Positions 1 to 7,521 of a DNA stretch of 55,081 bases are shown piece by piece. A program made the position numbers and the translations under genes. The stretch's first letter is position 1. Each line of letters starts with the position of its first letter. The stretch covers positions 1-55,081 of the forward strand of contig JACMOV010000073.1 of the NCBI GenBank assembly GCA_014377845.1, written 5' to 3'. Below the pieces are notes generated by a model. It saw only the letters and a list, made by a program, of their open reading frames with translations, made no database searches and was not told the DNA's origin. Origin of the DNA: Herminiimonas sp. (GTDB lineage Bacteria > Pseudomonadota > Gammaproteobacteria > Burkholderiales > Burkholderiaceae_D).

Positions 1-356
1 GGCAGCAGTTCGGCGTCCCGATCGGCAAATTCCAGGCGCTGCAGCATCGCATGGCCGACATGTTCATGCAACTGGAGCAGGCGCGCTCGATGGCGACGCT
101 GGCAGCCGTCAAGGTTGGTTCGCCCGACGCCGCCGAGCGCCGCCGGACGGTTTCGGCTGCCAAGGCCCGCATCGGCCAGGCGATGAAGTTCGTCGGCCAG
201 CAGGCAGTGCAACTGCACGGTGGCATGGGCGTGACGAACGAACTGCCGGCGGCGCACCATTTCAAGCGGCTGACGATGATCGAATTGACGCTTGGCGACA
301 CCGATCATCATCTCGCCCGTTTCGTCGCGCAGCCGGGTTTCAGGAACGCTGCCTGA
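1..356 (+). CDS. Acyl-CoA dehydrogenase, C-terminal part (5' end outside window)
   Basis: Open reading enters from the left edge in the frame starting at base 3 and stops with TGA at 354-356, so only about 117 C-terminal residues are visible. They form the helical C-terminal ACAD domain; QLHGGMGVTNELPAAHHFKR is the typical FAD/CoA-side signature. The stretch that normally reads YEGT, with the catalytic Glu, reads IELTLGDTDHHL instead, as in small (non-catalytic or variant) subunits of heteromeric dehydrogenases such as the PimD type. I infer that a partner large subunit lies upstream. It is followed after 50 bases by two MaoC hydratases, so desaturation then hydration of one acyl-CoA is the likely shared task. 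Confidence 0.85.
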   Translation, partial: QQFGVPIGKFQALQHRMADMFMQLEQARSMATLAAVKVGSPDAAERRRTVSAAKARIGQAMKFVGQQAVQLHGGMGVTNELPAAHHFKRLTMIELTLGDTDHHLARFVAQPGFRNAA

Positions 357-406
357 ACAAGGCAGTACAGCGAACGGCAATCGGTCAAACAGCTGGAGAG
401 CAATGC

Positions 407-865
407 ATGGCGCAGTTCAAATGGTATTTCGAAGACATGGTGGTCGGCCAGACGATTCCGGTCGGCTCCCGCACGGTTACCGAAGATGAGATCCACGCAT
501 TTGCAGTGGCTTTCGATCCGCAGCCATTCCATGTGGATAAGGATGCTGCAGCAAAGTCCCTCTACGGCGGCATCATCGCCAGCGGCTGGCATACTTGCAG
601 CATGATGATGCGGCTGATGGTGGACAATTTTCTGAAGGATGCGGCCAGCCTCGGCTCGCCGGGTGTGGATGAAGTGCGCTGGCTGAAACCGGTTCGCGCC
701 GGCGACACGCTTACCGTTACCACCACCGCAACCGATGCGCGGCCGTCCGGCAGCAAGCCCGATCGCGGCGTCGTGTCGACCGAATGGCGCGCCGTCAACC
801 AGCATGGCGAACTGGTGGCGACGGTCAAGGGTATGGGCATGTTTCTGCGGAGGGATCATGCGTGA
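407..865 (+). CDS. MaoC-family (R)-specific enoyl-CoA hydratase
   Basis: 152-residue single hot-dog protein. MaoC/PhaJ-type enzymes hydrate trans-2-enoyl-CoA to (R)-3-hydroxyacyl-CoA. The family hydratase motif is visible around residues 35-60 (Ala-Phe-Asp-Pro-Gln-Pro-Phe-His, then Gly-Gly-Ile-Ile-Ala-Ser-Gly-Trp-His), supplying the Asp and His used for hydration. Its stop overlaps the start of the next MaoC gene by 8 bases, so the two are translationally coupled and probably act together. Actual substrate cannot be read from sequence. Confidence 0.88.
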   Translation: MAQFKWYFEDMVVGQTIPVGSRTVTEDEIHAFAVAFDPQPFHVDKDAAAKSLYGGIIASGWHTCSMMMRLMVDNFLKDAASLGSPGVDEVRWLKPVRAGDTLTVTTTATDARPSGSKPDRGVVSTEWRAVNQHGELVATVKGMGMFLRRDHA

Positions 866-1313
866 AATCGCCTCGCTGGACGAACTGAAGGGCCTGGTAG
901 GGCAGGAAGTCGCGGTCTCGGACTGGATCGAAATCACCCAGGACCGCATCAACCGCTTCGCCGACGCGACCGGCGACCACCAGTGGATCCATCTGGATGC
1001 CGAGCGCGCCCGGCGGGAATCCCCCTACGGTACGACGATCGCGCATGGCTTCCTGACGCTGTCGCTGCTGCCGATGTTCCTGGAGCGGTCGCTGGTCATG
1101 CGCGACGTCAAGATGGGCGTGAACTACGGAACCAACAAGGTGCGCTTTCCGGCGCCGGTCCCAGTGGGCAGCCGCCTGCGCGCTCGCATCGCGCTGCTGT
1201 CGGTGGAAGATATCACCGGTGGAGCGCAGGTCGTATGGCTGGTCACGATGGAGCGCGAAGGCAGCGACAAGCCGGTGTGCGTCGTCGAATCGATTACGCG
1301 ACGCTATACCTGA
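858..1313 (+). CDS. MaoC-family hydratase, second copy
   Basis: 151 residues from the ATG at 858, which follows an AGGGA ribosome site and lies inside the end of the preceding MaoC gene. The hydratase signature is present (Phe-Ala-Asp-Ala-Thr-Gly-Asp-His-Gln-Trp-Ile-His, then Tyr-Gly-Thr-Thr-Ile-Ala-His-Gly-Phe). This is the NodN/MaoC type that resembles PhaJ more closely than the first copy does. Two adjacent single-domain MaoC genes often form heterodimers in CoA-ester degradation of bulky or cyclic substrates; that partnership is inference. The gene ends 6 bases before the convergent GST gene. Confidence 0.87.
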   Translation: MREIASLDELKGLVGQEVAVSDWIEITQDRINRFADATGDHQWIHLDAERARRESPYGTTIAHGFLTLSLLPMFLERSLVMRDVKMGVNYGTNKVRFPAPVPVGSRLRARIALLSVEDITGGAQVVWLVTMEREGSDKPVCVVESITRRYT

Positions 1314-1319
1314 TCTGCT

Positions 1320-2012
1320 TCAGCGTTTTGCATACTGGGTCGCGCCGAACAGCGTGTCCCGGGCCTTGTCGTCGGTGAGAGGCTTGCGCAAGCCGGCCAA
1401 TACCTCGACGCCGCGCATGACGGCGGGACGGGCCGCAATCTCGTCGAACCAGCGTTGCACGTGCGGGTAATCGGCCAGCTCGATCCCCTGGTTTTTCCAG
1501 GAGCGGGTCCACGGAAAGGTCGCGATGTCGGCGACCGTGTACGCGTCACCTGCTAGGTACGCGGATTCCCCTAGCCGCCGGTCCAGCACGCCATAGAGGC
1601 GCTTGGCTTCGTTCGTGTAGCGGTTGACCGCATAGTCGATCTTCTCCGGCGCATACATGCGGAAATGATGTGCCTGACCCAGCATCGGGCCGACGCCGCC
1701 CATCTGGAACATCAGCCATTGCAGCGCCACGAACTTCTCGCGATCGGTCTCTCCCAAAAATCGGCCGGTCTTCGATGCCAGGTACACCAGAATGGCGCCG
1801 GACTCGAACAGCGAGATCGGCTTGCCGTCCGGGCCGTCGGCATCGACGATCGCCGGAATCTTGTTGTTCGGTGAAATCGACAGGAAGTGCGGCGTGAACT
1901 GGTCGCCGGCGCTGATATCGATGTGATGCACCCGGTACGGCAAGCCGCATTCCTCCAGCATGACATGCACCTTGTGGCCGTTGGGTGTCGCGGTGGAATA
2001 GACGTCGATCAT
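1320..2012 (-). CDS. Glutathione S-transferase, YfcG/YghU-like (nu class)
   Basis: 230 residues. The start at 2012 is preferred because it follows GAGGATAAAA and gives the family N-terminus MIDVYSTATPNGHKV; a longer in-frame start at 2126 adds 38 residues unlike the family. The thioredoxin-like domain (1-85) has the Thr-x-Asn glutathione-contacting residues instead of a catalytic Tyr/Ser/Cys, then NKIPAIVD and an ESGAI glutathione-binding loop. An all-helical domain follows (95-215). YfcG-type proteins act as glutathione-dependent disulfide reductases. It faces the MaoC operon and sits downstream of the ACAD11-like gene. Confidence 0.88.
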   Translation of the reverse strand: MIDVYSTATPNGHKVHVMLEECGLPYRVHHIDISAGDQFTPHFLSISPNNKIPAIVDADGPDGKPISLFESGAILVYLASKTGRFLGETDREKFVALQWLMFQMGGVGPMLGQAHHFRMYAPEKIDYAVNRYTNEAKRLYGVLDRRLGESAYLAGDAYTVADIATFPWTRSWKNQGIELADYPHVQRWFDEIAARPAVMRGVEVLAGLRKPLTDDKARDTLFGATQYAKR

Positions 2013-2173
2013 TTTTATCCTCGGATGTAAAAACGGGGCAGGGCAACCGTGGGTGGCGACGATGCCGATAAGGCGACTGGCAGGACAGGAGAGCCGCTGT
2101 AGCCCGGCCTGGTCGACGCGGTTCACGCGCCGTGCCTGATTATGCAGAACTTCCGCTGCGGCTGCAGGAGACG

Positions 2174-2211
2174 AAAAAAAGCGCGGACCCCGCTGGTGGC
2201 AGGGGCCGCGC
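2174..2211 (-). terminator. Rho-independent terminator of the ACAD11-like gene
   Basis: Reading on the minus strand, a GC stem (GCGCGG plus CCCC on one side, GGGG plus CCGCGC on the other, single-base bulge, about 10-base loop; 2181-2211) is followed at once by seven T residues (2174-2180). It lies 15 bases after the stop at 2226 and closes the kinase/ACAD11-like transcript before the GST gene. Confidence 0.85.
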
Positions 2212-2225
2212 AGACCGCATCTTGA

Positions 2226-3488
2226 TCAGGACCGGGTGATCGGCAATTCGATTTCGGCGCCTGGAATCGTCATGTGCTTGGCCAGTTCGAGCTTGGCGAT
2301 CGCATTGCGGTGGACTTCGTCCGGGCCGTCGGCCAGGCGCAGGGTCCGATTGCCGGCCCACATCGAGGCCAGCGGGAAATCGTCGCACACGCCGCCGGCG
2401 CCATGCGCCTGGATCGCCCAGTCGAGCACCTGTTGCGCGACATTCGGCGCCAGCACCTTGATCATCGCGATCTCGGCTTTGGAATGCTTGTTGCCGACCT
2501 TGTCCATCATGTACGCGGTCTTCAGCGTCAAGAGGCGCGCGGTGTCGATCTGGATGCGCGATTCGGCGATGCGCTCGCGCCAGACGCCTTGTTCGGAAAT
2601 CCGTTTGCCGAATGCGACACGCTCGTTCAAGCGCTTGCACATCAGTTCCAGCGCACGCTCTGCGACACCGATTGCGCGCATGCAGTGGTGAATGCGTCCA
2701 GGTCCGAGGCGGCCCTGGGCGATCTCGAAACCACGGCCTTCGCCGAGCAACAGGTTCGATGCCGGCACCCGCACGTTTTCGTAAAGGATTTCGCAGTGGC
2801 CGTGCGGCGCGTCATCGTAGCCGAACACCGGCAGCGGGCGCTTGATCGTGACGCCCTTGGTATCGACCGGCACCAGGATCATCGATTGCTGCGAGTGGCG
2901 CGAGGCTTCCGGATCGGTCTTGCCCATCAGGATGAAGATCTTGCAGCGCGGATCGCCGGCACCGGAAATCCACCATTTGTGGCCGTTGATGACATAGTCG
3001 TCGCCGTCGCGCTCGATGCGGGTGGCGATATTGGTCGCGTCCGACGAAGCGACTGCCGGTTCGGTCATCGCGAAGGCCGAACGGATCTCGCCGCGCAGCA
3101 GCGGCTCCAGCCATTGCTTCTTGTGTTCTTCGGTGCCGTAGCGCTCGATCGTTTCCATGTTGCCGGTATCCGGTGCGGAGCAGTTGAACACTTCCGGCGC
3201 CCAGCCCACGCGACCCATGATTTCGCACAGCGGCGCGTAATCGAGGTTCGACAAGCCTTCCGGTGCGCGCGCCGATTTCGGCAGGAACAGGTTCCACAGA
3301 CCGAGTTCGCGCGCCTTCGGTTTCAACTGCTCGATGACGGTCGTCGGCAGCCAGCGGTTGCCTTTCTCGACACCGTTGCGATTGATTTCTTCCTTGTAGG
3401 CTTTTTCATTCGGATAGATGTGCGTATCCATGAATTTCAAAAGCTTGCCTTGCAATTCCTGGCAGCGCGCCGAGTATTCGAATTCCAT
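2226..3488 (-). CDS. ACAD11-like acyl-CoA dehydrogenase
   Basis: 420 residues from the ATG at 3488, which has a strong GAGGAGA ribosome site; an in-frame extension to 3722 lacks family character. It has the ACAD core: [13 protein letters not shown] near 141-153, [13 protein letters not shown] in the middle domain, and [13 protein letters not shown]. The usual catalytic YEGT is replaced by ADGPDEVH near the C-terminus. That arrangement, and long stretches such as [12 protein letters not shown], match the dehydrogenase half of vertebrate ACAD11 as I remember it. ACAD10/11 enzymes convert 4-phosphohydroxyacyl-CoA to enoyl-CoA with loss of phosphate. The neighbouring upstream gene encodes the kinase half. 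Confidence 0.88.
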   Translation of the reverse strand: MEFEYSARCQELQGKLLKFMDTHIYPNEKAYKEEINRNGVEKGNRWLPTTVIEQLKPKARELGLWNLFLPKSARAPEGLSNLDYAPLCEIMGRVGWAPEVFNCSAPDTGNMETIERYGTEEHKKQWLEPLLRGEIRSAFAMTEPAVASSDATNIATRIERDGDDYVINGHKWWISGAGDPRCKIFILMGKTDPEASRHSQQSMILVPVDTKGVTIKRPLPVFGYDDAPHGHCEILYENVRVPASNLLLGEGRGFEIAQGRLGPGRIHHCMRAIGVAERALELMCKRLNERVAFGKRISEQGVWRERIAESRIQIDTARLLTLKTAYMMDKVGNKHSKAEIAMIKVLAPNVAQQVLDWAIQAHGAGGVCDDFPLASMWAGNRTLRLADGPDEVHRNAIAKLELAKHMTIPGAEIELPITRS

Positions 3489-3509
3489 GATGTCTCCTCG
3501 TTGAATCTT

Positions 3510-3562
3510 GCTTATGAGTTGCTTGTGGATTGCTGATGGACTGCTTGTAGCTTGTAGCTTGT
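3510..3562. repeat. Short tandem heptamer repeat in the leader before the ACAD11-like gene
   Basis: GCTTGTA recurs at exact 7-base steps (3543, 3550, 3557), with further GCTTGT at 3521 and a GCTTAT variant at 3510. In the minus-strand transcript this reads as repeated ACAAGC, ending about 20 bases before the start codon at 3488. It makes an A/C-rich leader with little potential to fold. Confidence 0.7.
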
Positions 3563-3624
3563 TGTTTGCCCTCGACGCGCCGGATCGGAGCAGTCCCGGA
3601 TAGGGTAACTGTTCCGATCGGGCC

Positions 3625-4689
3625 TCAGCGCTTCTGGTCCGAGGCGTATTGCCATCCCATCTCTGCCATCGGACGCGCCGCCTGGCCCGACTTGAGCGCC
3701 TGCGCGCTGGAAGCCGTGCCATCGACGTAGCGCTTCATGATGCCTTGCAGGATACCCGCCATCCTGAACATGTTGTAGGCCAGGTAAAACGCAAAGTCTT
3801 CCTGCCGGATGGTGCGGCCGGTGCGCTCGCAATAGCGGGCGATGTACTCGGCTTCGGTCGGAATGCCCATGGCCTTGTGGTCGAGCCCGCCGATGCCGCG
3901 GAACTGCCCTTGCGGAATGTGCCAGCTCATCAGGTGATACGAAAAATCTGCCAGCGGATGCCCCAGCGTCGACAGTTCCCAGTCGAGAATCGCCAGGATC
4001 TTCGGCTCGGTCGGATGAAACATCATGTTGTCGAGGCGGTAGTCGCCGTGCACGATGCTGGTCTCGTCGCCCTCGGGGATATTTTTCGGCAGCCATTCGA
4101 TCAGTTTGTCCATCGCTTCGATGGTCTCGGTCTCGGACGCCTTGTATTGCTTGCTCCAACGCTCGATCTGACGGCCGAAATAATTGCCCGGCTTGCCGTA
4201 GGAGCCGAGGCCGATCGCCGCGTAATCAATGGTGTGAAGCTGCGCGATGACACGGTTCATTTCATCGTAATAGGCGGCGCGCTCGGTGTTCGACATGCCG
4301 GGCAGCGACTGGTCCCAGAGCACGCGGCCATCGACGAATTCCATGATGTAGAACGCGCGGCCGATCAGTGATTCGTCGGTGCAGAGCGCGTACTGGCGCG
4401 CTGCCGGAAAGCCAGCCTTGTGCAGGGCGTCCATGACGCGAAATTCGCGATCGATCGCGTGCGCCGATGGCAGCAACTTGGCTGCCGGGCCGGGTTTGGT
4501 GCGCAGCACATAATGCTGGCCGCCTGCAGTAAGCTTGAAGGTCGGGTTGGACTGGCCACCCTTGAATTGTTCGATCGCGAGCGCGCCGGAAAAACCCTCG
4601 ACATGCGTGCGCATGTAGGCCTGTAAAGCGCCGACATCGAATTTCTGCCGGTCTGCAACGGGCATGGTGCCCATGAATTCTTCGTACAT
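3625..4689 (-). CDS. APH-fold phosphotransferase (ACAD10/11 kinase-like, LvaA type)
   Basis: 354 residues from the ATG at 4689 behind AGGAGA; an upstream in-frame start at 4827 is less likely. The aminoglycoside-phosphotransferase/choline-kinase fold is clear: catalytic loop HGDYRLDN (His214, Asp216, Asn221) and the metal-binding DWE (Asp236). Relatives are the N-terminal domain of ACAD11 and LvaA, which phosphorylates 4-hydroxyvaleryl-CoA in Pseudomonas putida. It lies directly upstream of the ACAD11-like gene with a 136-base gap and no terminator, so the two should share a transcript. Resistance to aminoglycosides is an unlikely role. Substrate chain length is unknown. Confidence 0.85.
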   Translation of the reverse strand: MYEEFMGTMPVADRQKFDVGALQAYMRTHVEGFSGALAIEQFKGGQSNPTFKLTAGGQHYVLRTKPGPAAKLLPSAHAIDREFRVMDALHKAGFPAARQYALCTDESLIGRAFYIMEFVDGRVLWDQSLPGMSNTERAAYYDEMNRVIAQLHTIDYAAIGLGSYGKPGNYFGRQIERWSKQYKASETETIEAMDKLIEWLPKNIPEGDETSIVHGDYRLDNMMFHPTEPKILAILDWELSTLGHPLADFSYHLMSWHIPQGQFRGIGGLDHKAMGIPTEAEYIARYCERTGRTIRQEDFAFYLAYNMFRMAGILQGIMKRYVDGTASSAQALKSGQAARPMAEMGWQYASDQKR

Positions 4690-4799
4690 CGTGTCTCCTG
4701 CGTGTGCGAATGATGCCTGCTTGGCCTGGTCCAGAGCGATTTTTCGCAGTGGCAGGATCGGCTGTCTTCGTCGTGGTCCCCATATTACAGCATCGAAGC

Positions 4800-4811
4800 G
4801 TACGACCGTAC
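4800..4811. promoter_or_regulatory. Palindrome upstream of the kinase gene
   Basis: GTACG-AC-CGTAC is a perfect 12-base palindrome, 111 bases upstream of the kinase start. It is the only clear symmetric site in the 266-base gap 4690-4955 and could be a TetR-type operator. There is no functional evidence. Confidence 0.25.
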
Positions 4812-4955
4812 TATTTTGATCCGACATGCGGCGACATTCGAAGGTGGAGGTTGGTCATTTCAACAAGCGCCAGCTGGCAACCGATCCTCGAGCAGACGGT
4901 ACGGTGTTCCTGGAAGTCGCCTCGGACGCCGTACGCCGGATTCGGATCGGCTCAT

Positions 4956-5732
4956 TCAATATTTCGGCATTCTTTTTTCGAGAAAGGCGCTGATGCCTTC
5001 CTGTGCATCGCGGTGATGCAGGCTCTCGACGAAGTTGTGTTTCTCGGCCTCGAAATGCTGCTGCAGCGTATTTTGCGGTGCGTCGCCGACCAGGGACTTG
5101 ATGCGCTCGACGGCATTCGGCGAGAGCGCCGCCAGTTCGTCGGCCCATGCCAAGGCGGCATCGAGCGCGCTGCCGTCGGCAACCACGCGGTTGACGATGC
5201 CGAGCTCGTGCAGGCGCGGCGCCAGTACCGGCTTGCCTTCCATGATGATCTCGGTGGCGAGTTGCCGGGGCAGCGCCTGTGACAGGAACCAGGAGCCGCC
5301 GCCGTCCGGCGTCAGGCCGACCTTGACATAGGCCATGACGAACTTCGCCGTGACGCCGGCCACGATCAGGTCGCAGGCAAGCGCCAGTGAAAATCCGGCA
5401 CCGGCAGCGGCGCCGTCGACCGCGGCGATCACCGGTTTCGGGCAATCTCGCAACGCCTGGATCCAGCTGTGCAGGTTGTCGATCGAATCGGCCTGCTCGG
5501 ATTTCGGCAGGGCGCGGTTCTGCAGAAGCCGGTTCAGGTTGCCGCCGGCGCAGAAAAAATTGTCGGCGCCGGTCAGGATTACCGCACGCACCGAGTCGTC
5601 GCGTTCGGCGGTCGACAGGGTTTCGATGGCAGCGGCATACATGTCCGGATGCAGCGCATTGCGTGCGCCGGGGTTCGATAGCGTCAGAATCAGGGTGCCG
5701 TCGCGGCGGGAAGCTTTTAGTTCAGCGGACAT
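4956..5732 (-). CDS. Enoyl-CoA hydratase/isomerase (oxepin-CoA hydrolase alternative-type)
   Basis: 258-residue crotonase-fold protein. The two oxyanion-hole segments are visible: FFCAGGNLNRL (about 59-69) and AAAGAGFSLALACDLI (about 108-123). The C-terminal helix ends in EGISAFLEKRMPKY, as in family members annotated as alternative oxepin-CoA hydrolases of phenylacetate degradation. No other paa ring-oxygenase genes are in the window, so a general beta-oxidation role is equally possible. It lies between the kinase gene and the 3-hydroxyacyl-CoA dehydrogenase, all on the minus strand. Confidence 0.87.
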   Translation of the reverse strand: MSAELKASRRDGTLILTLSNPGARNALHPDMYAAAIETLSTAERDDSVRAVILTGADNFFCAGGNLNRLLQNRALPKSEQADSIDNLHSWIQALRDCPKPVIAAVDGAAAGAGFSLALACDLIVAGVTAKFVMAYVKVGLTPDGGGSWFLSQALPRQLATEIIMEGKPVLAPRLHELGIVNRVVADGSALDAALAWADELAALSPNAVERIKSLVGDAPQNTLQQHFEAEKHNFVESLHHRDAQEGISAFLEKRMPKY

Positions 5733-5752
5733 GATGGCCTTGCCGGTTACGT

Positions 5753-5765
5753 GCGATCGGATCGC
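5753..5765. promoter_or_regulatory. Palindrome just upstream of the enoyl-CoA hydratase
   Basis: GCGATC-G-GATCGC is a perfect 13-base inverted repeat 20 bases before the start codon at 5732, within the 70-base gap to the preceding gene. It could be an operator, or it may be chance in GC-rich DNA. Confidence 0.2.
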
Positions 5766-5802
5766 GGGAGTGTAAAAGTCGCCAGCGTGGCGCTTGCTGC
5801 TG

Positions 5803-7323
5803 TCAGAGTTCGTCGTTCAGCAGCGACAGGCCAAGCAAGGCGCGGCGCTTGAGCCATGGCGACGGACGGTAGCGCGGGTCCGCGTAGAGCTCGTTGATCG
5901 TTTCAAGAATCGTCAGGATGCGCTTCGGCCCGTAGGCATCGCCCATCGCCAGCGGCCCCTGCGGATATCCCAGACCGAGCGTGACGGCCAGATCGATGTC
6001 GGTCGGGCTGGCGATGCGCTGCTGCGCAATGTCGCAGCCGATGTTGACGATGGTGGCGATCACGCGCGGCGCCACGAAACCGGCCGAATCGCGGATCAGC
6101 GATACCGGTACGCCATCGGCGGCAAATAAGCCGTGTGCCGCATCCCGCATCGCGGCCGTGGTCGCCGGCGTGGTCATCAGGGTGCGGCGCTTCGACAACG
6201 GCGTCAGCAGATCGAGCGCGATCACGCGGGTGGCGTCGAGGCTGTCACGCGCGGCGATGAATGAGGCATCGTCGCCTAGCGGGGTGACCACAATCAGCGA
6301 ATCTGCCTGCGGCAAGCGTCCGCTGTCGAGCTTGCCGCCGAGGGCGATCACCAGTTCCTGCACCTGCTCGCAGGCCCAGGCCCACGCCGGGCTGACCCAG
6401 ACTGCAACCGGCCGGTCGGCGGGCGCGGCCGGTTCTGCGGCGGCCTGCTGCTTGCCGTCGACGTAAGGATAAAAGCCTTGTTTGGTTTTGCGGCCGAGCA
6501 TGCCCGCCGTGAACCTTTGCGCGGTGATGACGGATGGCCGGTAGCGCGGCTCTTCGTAGTACTGGTGATAGATCGATTCCATGACTGGGTGCGAGACGTC
6601 GAGACCGGTCAGATCCATCAATTCGAATGGACCGATCTTGAAGCCGGCAGCGTCGCGCAGGATGCGGTCGACCGTGACGAAATCGGCGACGCCTTCGCCG
6701 ACGATGCGCAGCGCCTCGGTACCGAAGCCGCGTCCTGCGTGATTGACGATGAAGCCCGGGGTGTCCTTCGCGCGCACCGGCGTGTGACCCATGCGGCGCG
6801 ACAGGGCGACCATGGCATCGGCGACCTCCGGCGCAGTGCGCACGCCTTCGATGACTTCGACCACGCGCATGACCGGCACCGGGTTGAAGAAGTGGTAGCC
6901 GACCACGCGCGCCGGATGGCTGCAGCCGGCGGCGATGGCCGTGATCGACAGCGATGAGGTGTTCGAGGCCAGGATCGCATCCGGCCGCACGATCGCCTCC
7001 AGTTGACGGAACACGGTTTGCTTGATGCCGAGGTTTTCGATGATCGCCTCGATTATCAGGTCGCAGTCGGCAAGTTCTTCCAGCGTGGTGGCGACATGCA
7101 TCCGATCACGCGCTGCGCTGACCGCGTCGGCCGCCAGCTTGCCTTTTTCCTGCAGCTTGGCGAGCGTGTCGGCCAGCGTCTTGACTGCACCGTCGGCAGC
7201 GCCCGGGGCTGCGTCGAAAATGCGCACCATGATGCCGGCCAGGGCGGCGATCTGGACGATGCCGCGTCCCATCGCGCCGCAACCGACGACGCCGAGTGTG
7301 TTGATGTTGAATGCAGTAGTCAT
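5803..7323 (-). CDS. 3-hydroxyacyl-CoA dehydrogenase, PaaH-like
   Basis: 506 residues. An N-terminal NAD-binding Rossmann domain carries VGCGAMGRGIVQIAA (about 12-26). It is followed by the HCDH catalytic part with NTSSLSITAIA, the catalytic His region VGYHFFNPVPVMRVVEV, and DTPGFIVN. The first C-terminal HCDH domain (about 190-290) is followed by a degenerate linker and a second HCDH C-terminal domain (about 410-500, with DSAGFVAPRVIATIVN). This double-domain, roughly 500-residue layout is that of PaaH/PaaC, which oxidises 3-hydroxyadipyl-CoA. It probably oxidises the product of the neighbouring hydratase. AGGTAA precedes the start. Confidence 0.9.
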   Translation of the reverse strand: MTTAFNINTLGVVGCGAMGRGIVQIAALAGIMVRIFDAAPGAADGAVKTLADTLAKLQEKGKLAADAVSAARDRMHVATTLEELADCDLIIEAIIENLGIKQTVFRQLEAIVRPDAILASNTSSLSITAIAAGCSHPARVVGYHFFNPVPVMRVVEVIEGVRTAPEVADAMVALSRRMGHTPVRAKDTPGFIVNHAGRGFGTEALRIVGEGVADFVTVDRILRDAAGFKIGPFELMDLTGLDVSHPVMESIYHQYYEEPRYRPSVITAQRFTAGMLGRKTKQGFYPYVDGKQQAAAEPAAPADRPVAVWVSPAWAWACEQVQELVIALGGKLDSGRLPQADSLIVVTPLGDDASFIAARDSLDATRVIALDLLTPLSKRRTLMTTPATTAAMRDAAHGLFAADGVPVSLIRDSAGFVAPRVIATIVNIGCDIAQQRIASPTDIDLAVTLGLGYPQGPLAMGDAYGPKRILTILETINELYADPRYRPSPWLKRRALLGLSLLNDEL

Positions 7324-7481
7324 GTCGGATTACCTGATGAAGCGGAACGGGTTACAGGTCGGCTGGGCCGGATCGCCTGCAATTCTAACCAGTTCGCGAG
7401 TCCGGCGGGCAACAACTGGCGCGGACTGGTGCTGTCATCCGGCATGGATGCTCAGGAAAATGCCTTTCAGGCTATAGTCAC

Positions 7482-7501
7482 GTCTGACATTATCGTCAGA
7501 C
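7482..7501. promoter_or_regulatory. Palindromic operator candidate in the divergent acyl-CoA gene promoter
   Basis: GTCTGAC-ATTATC-GTCAGAC has perfect 7-base arms and a 6-base AT-rich centre. It sits in the 198-base space between the divergent HCDH (start 7323) and ACAD (start 7522) genes, 20 bases before the ACAD start codon. Size and symmetry fit a TetR/MarR-type repressor. A T-rich stretch follows, but no plus-strand gene ends here, so a terminator makes little sense. Confidence 0.5.
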
Positions 7502-7521
7502 AATTTTTCTAGTGTGTCCCC

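Noticed and set aside
2274-3536. 420-codon plus-strand frame opposite the ACAD11-like gene
   Set aside because: Shadow of a GC-rich gene; composition dominated by Arg/Ala/Gly/His and no domain, while the opposite strand is a clear ACAD.
3625-4689. Aminoglycoside resistance gene
   Set aside because: Fold is APH-like, but context and ACAD10/11 likeness point to acyl-CoA metabolism.
7482-7509. Rho-independent terminator reading of the inverted repeat plus T run
   Set aside because: No plus-strand gene ends upstream; the stem is short and AT-centred, so an operator explains it better.
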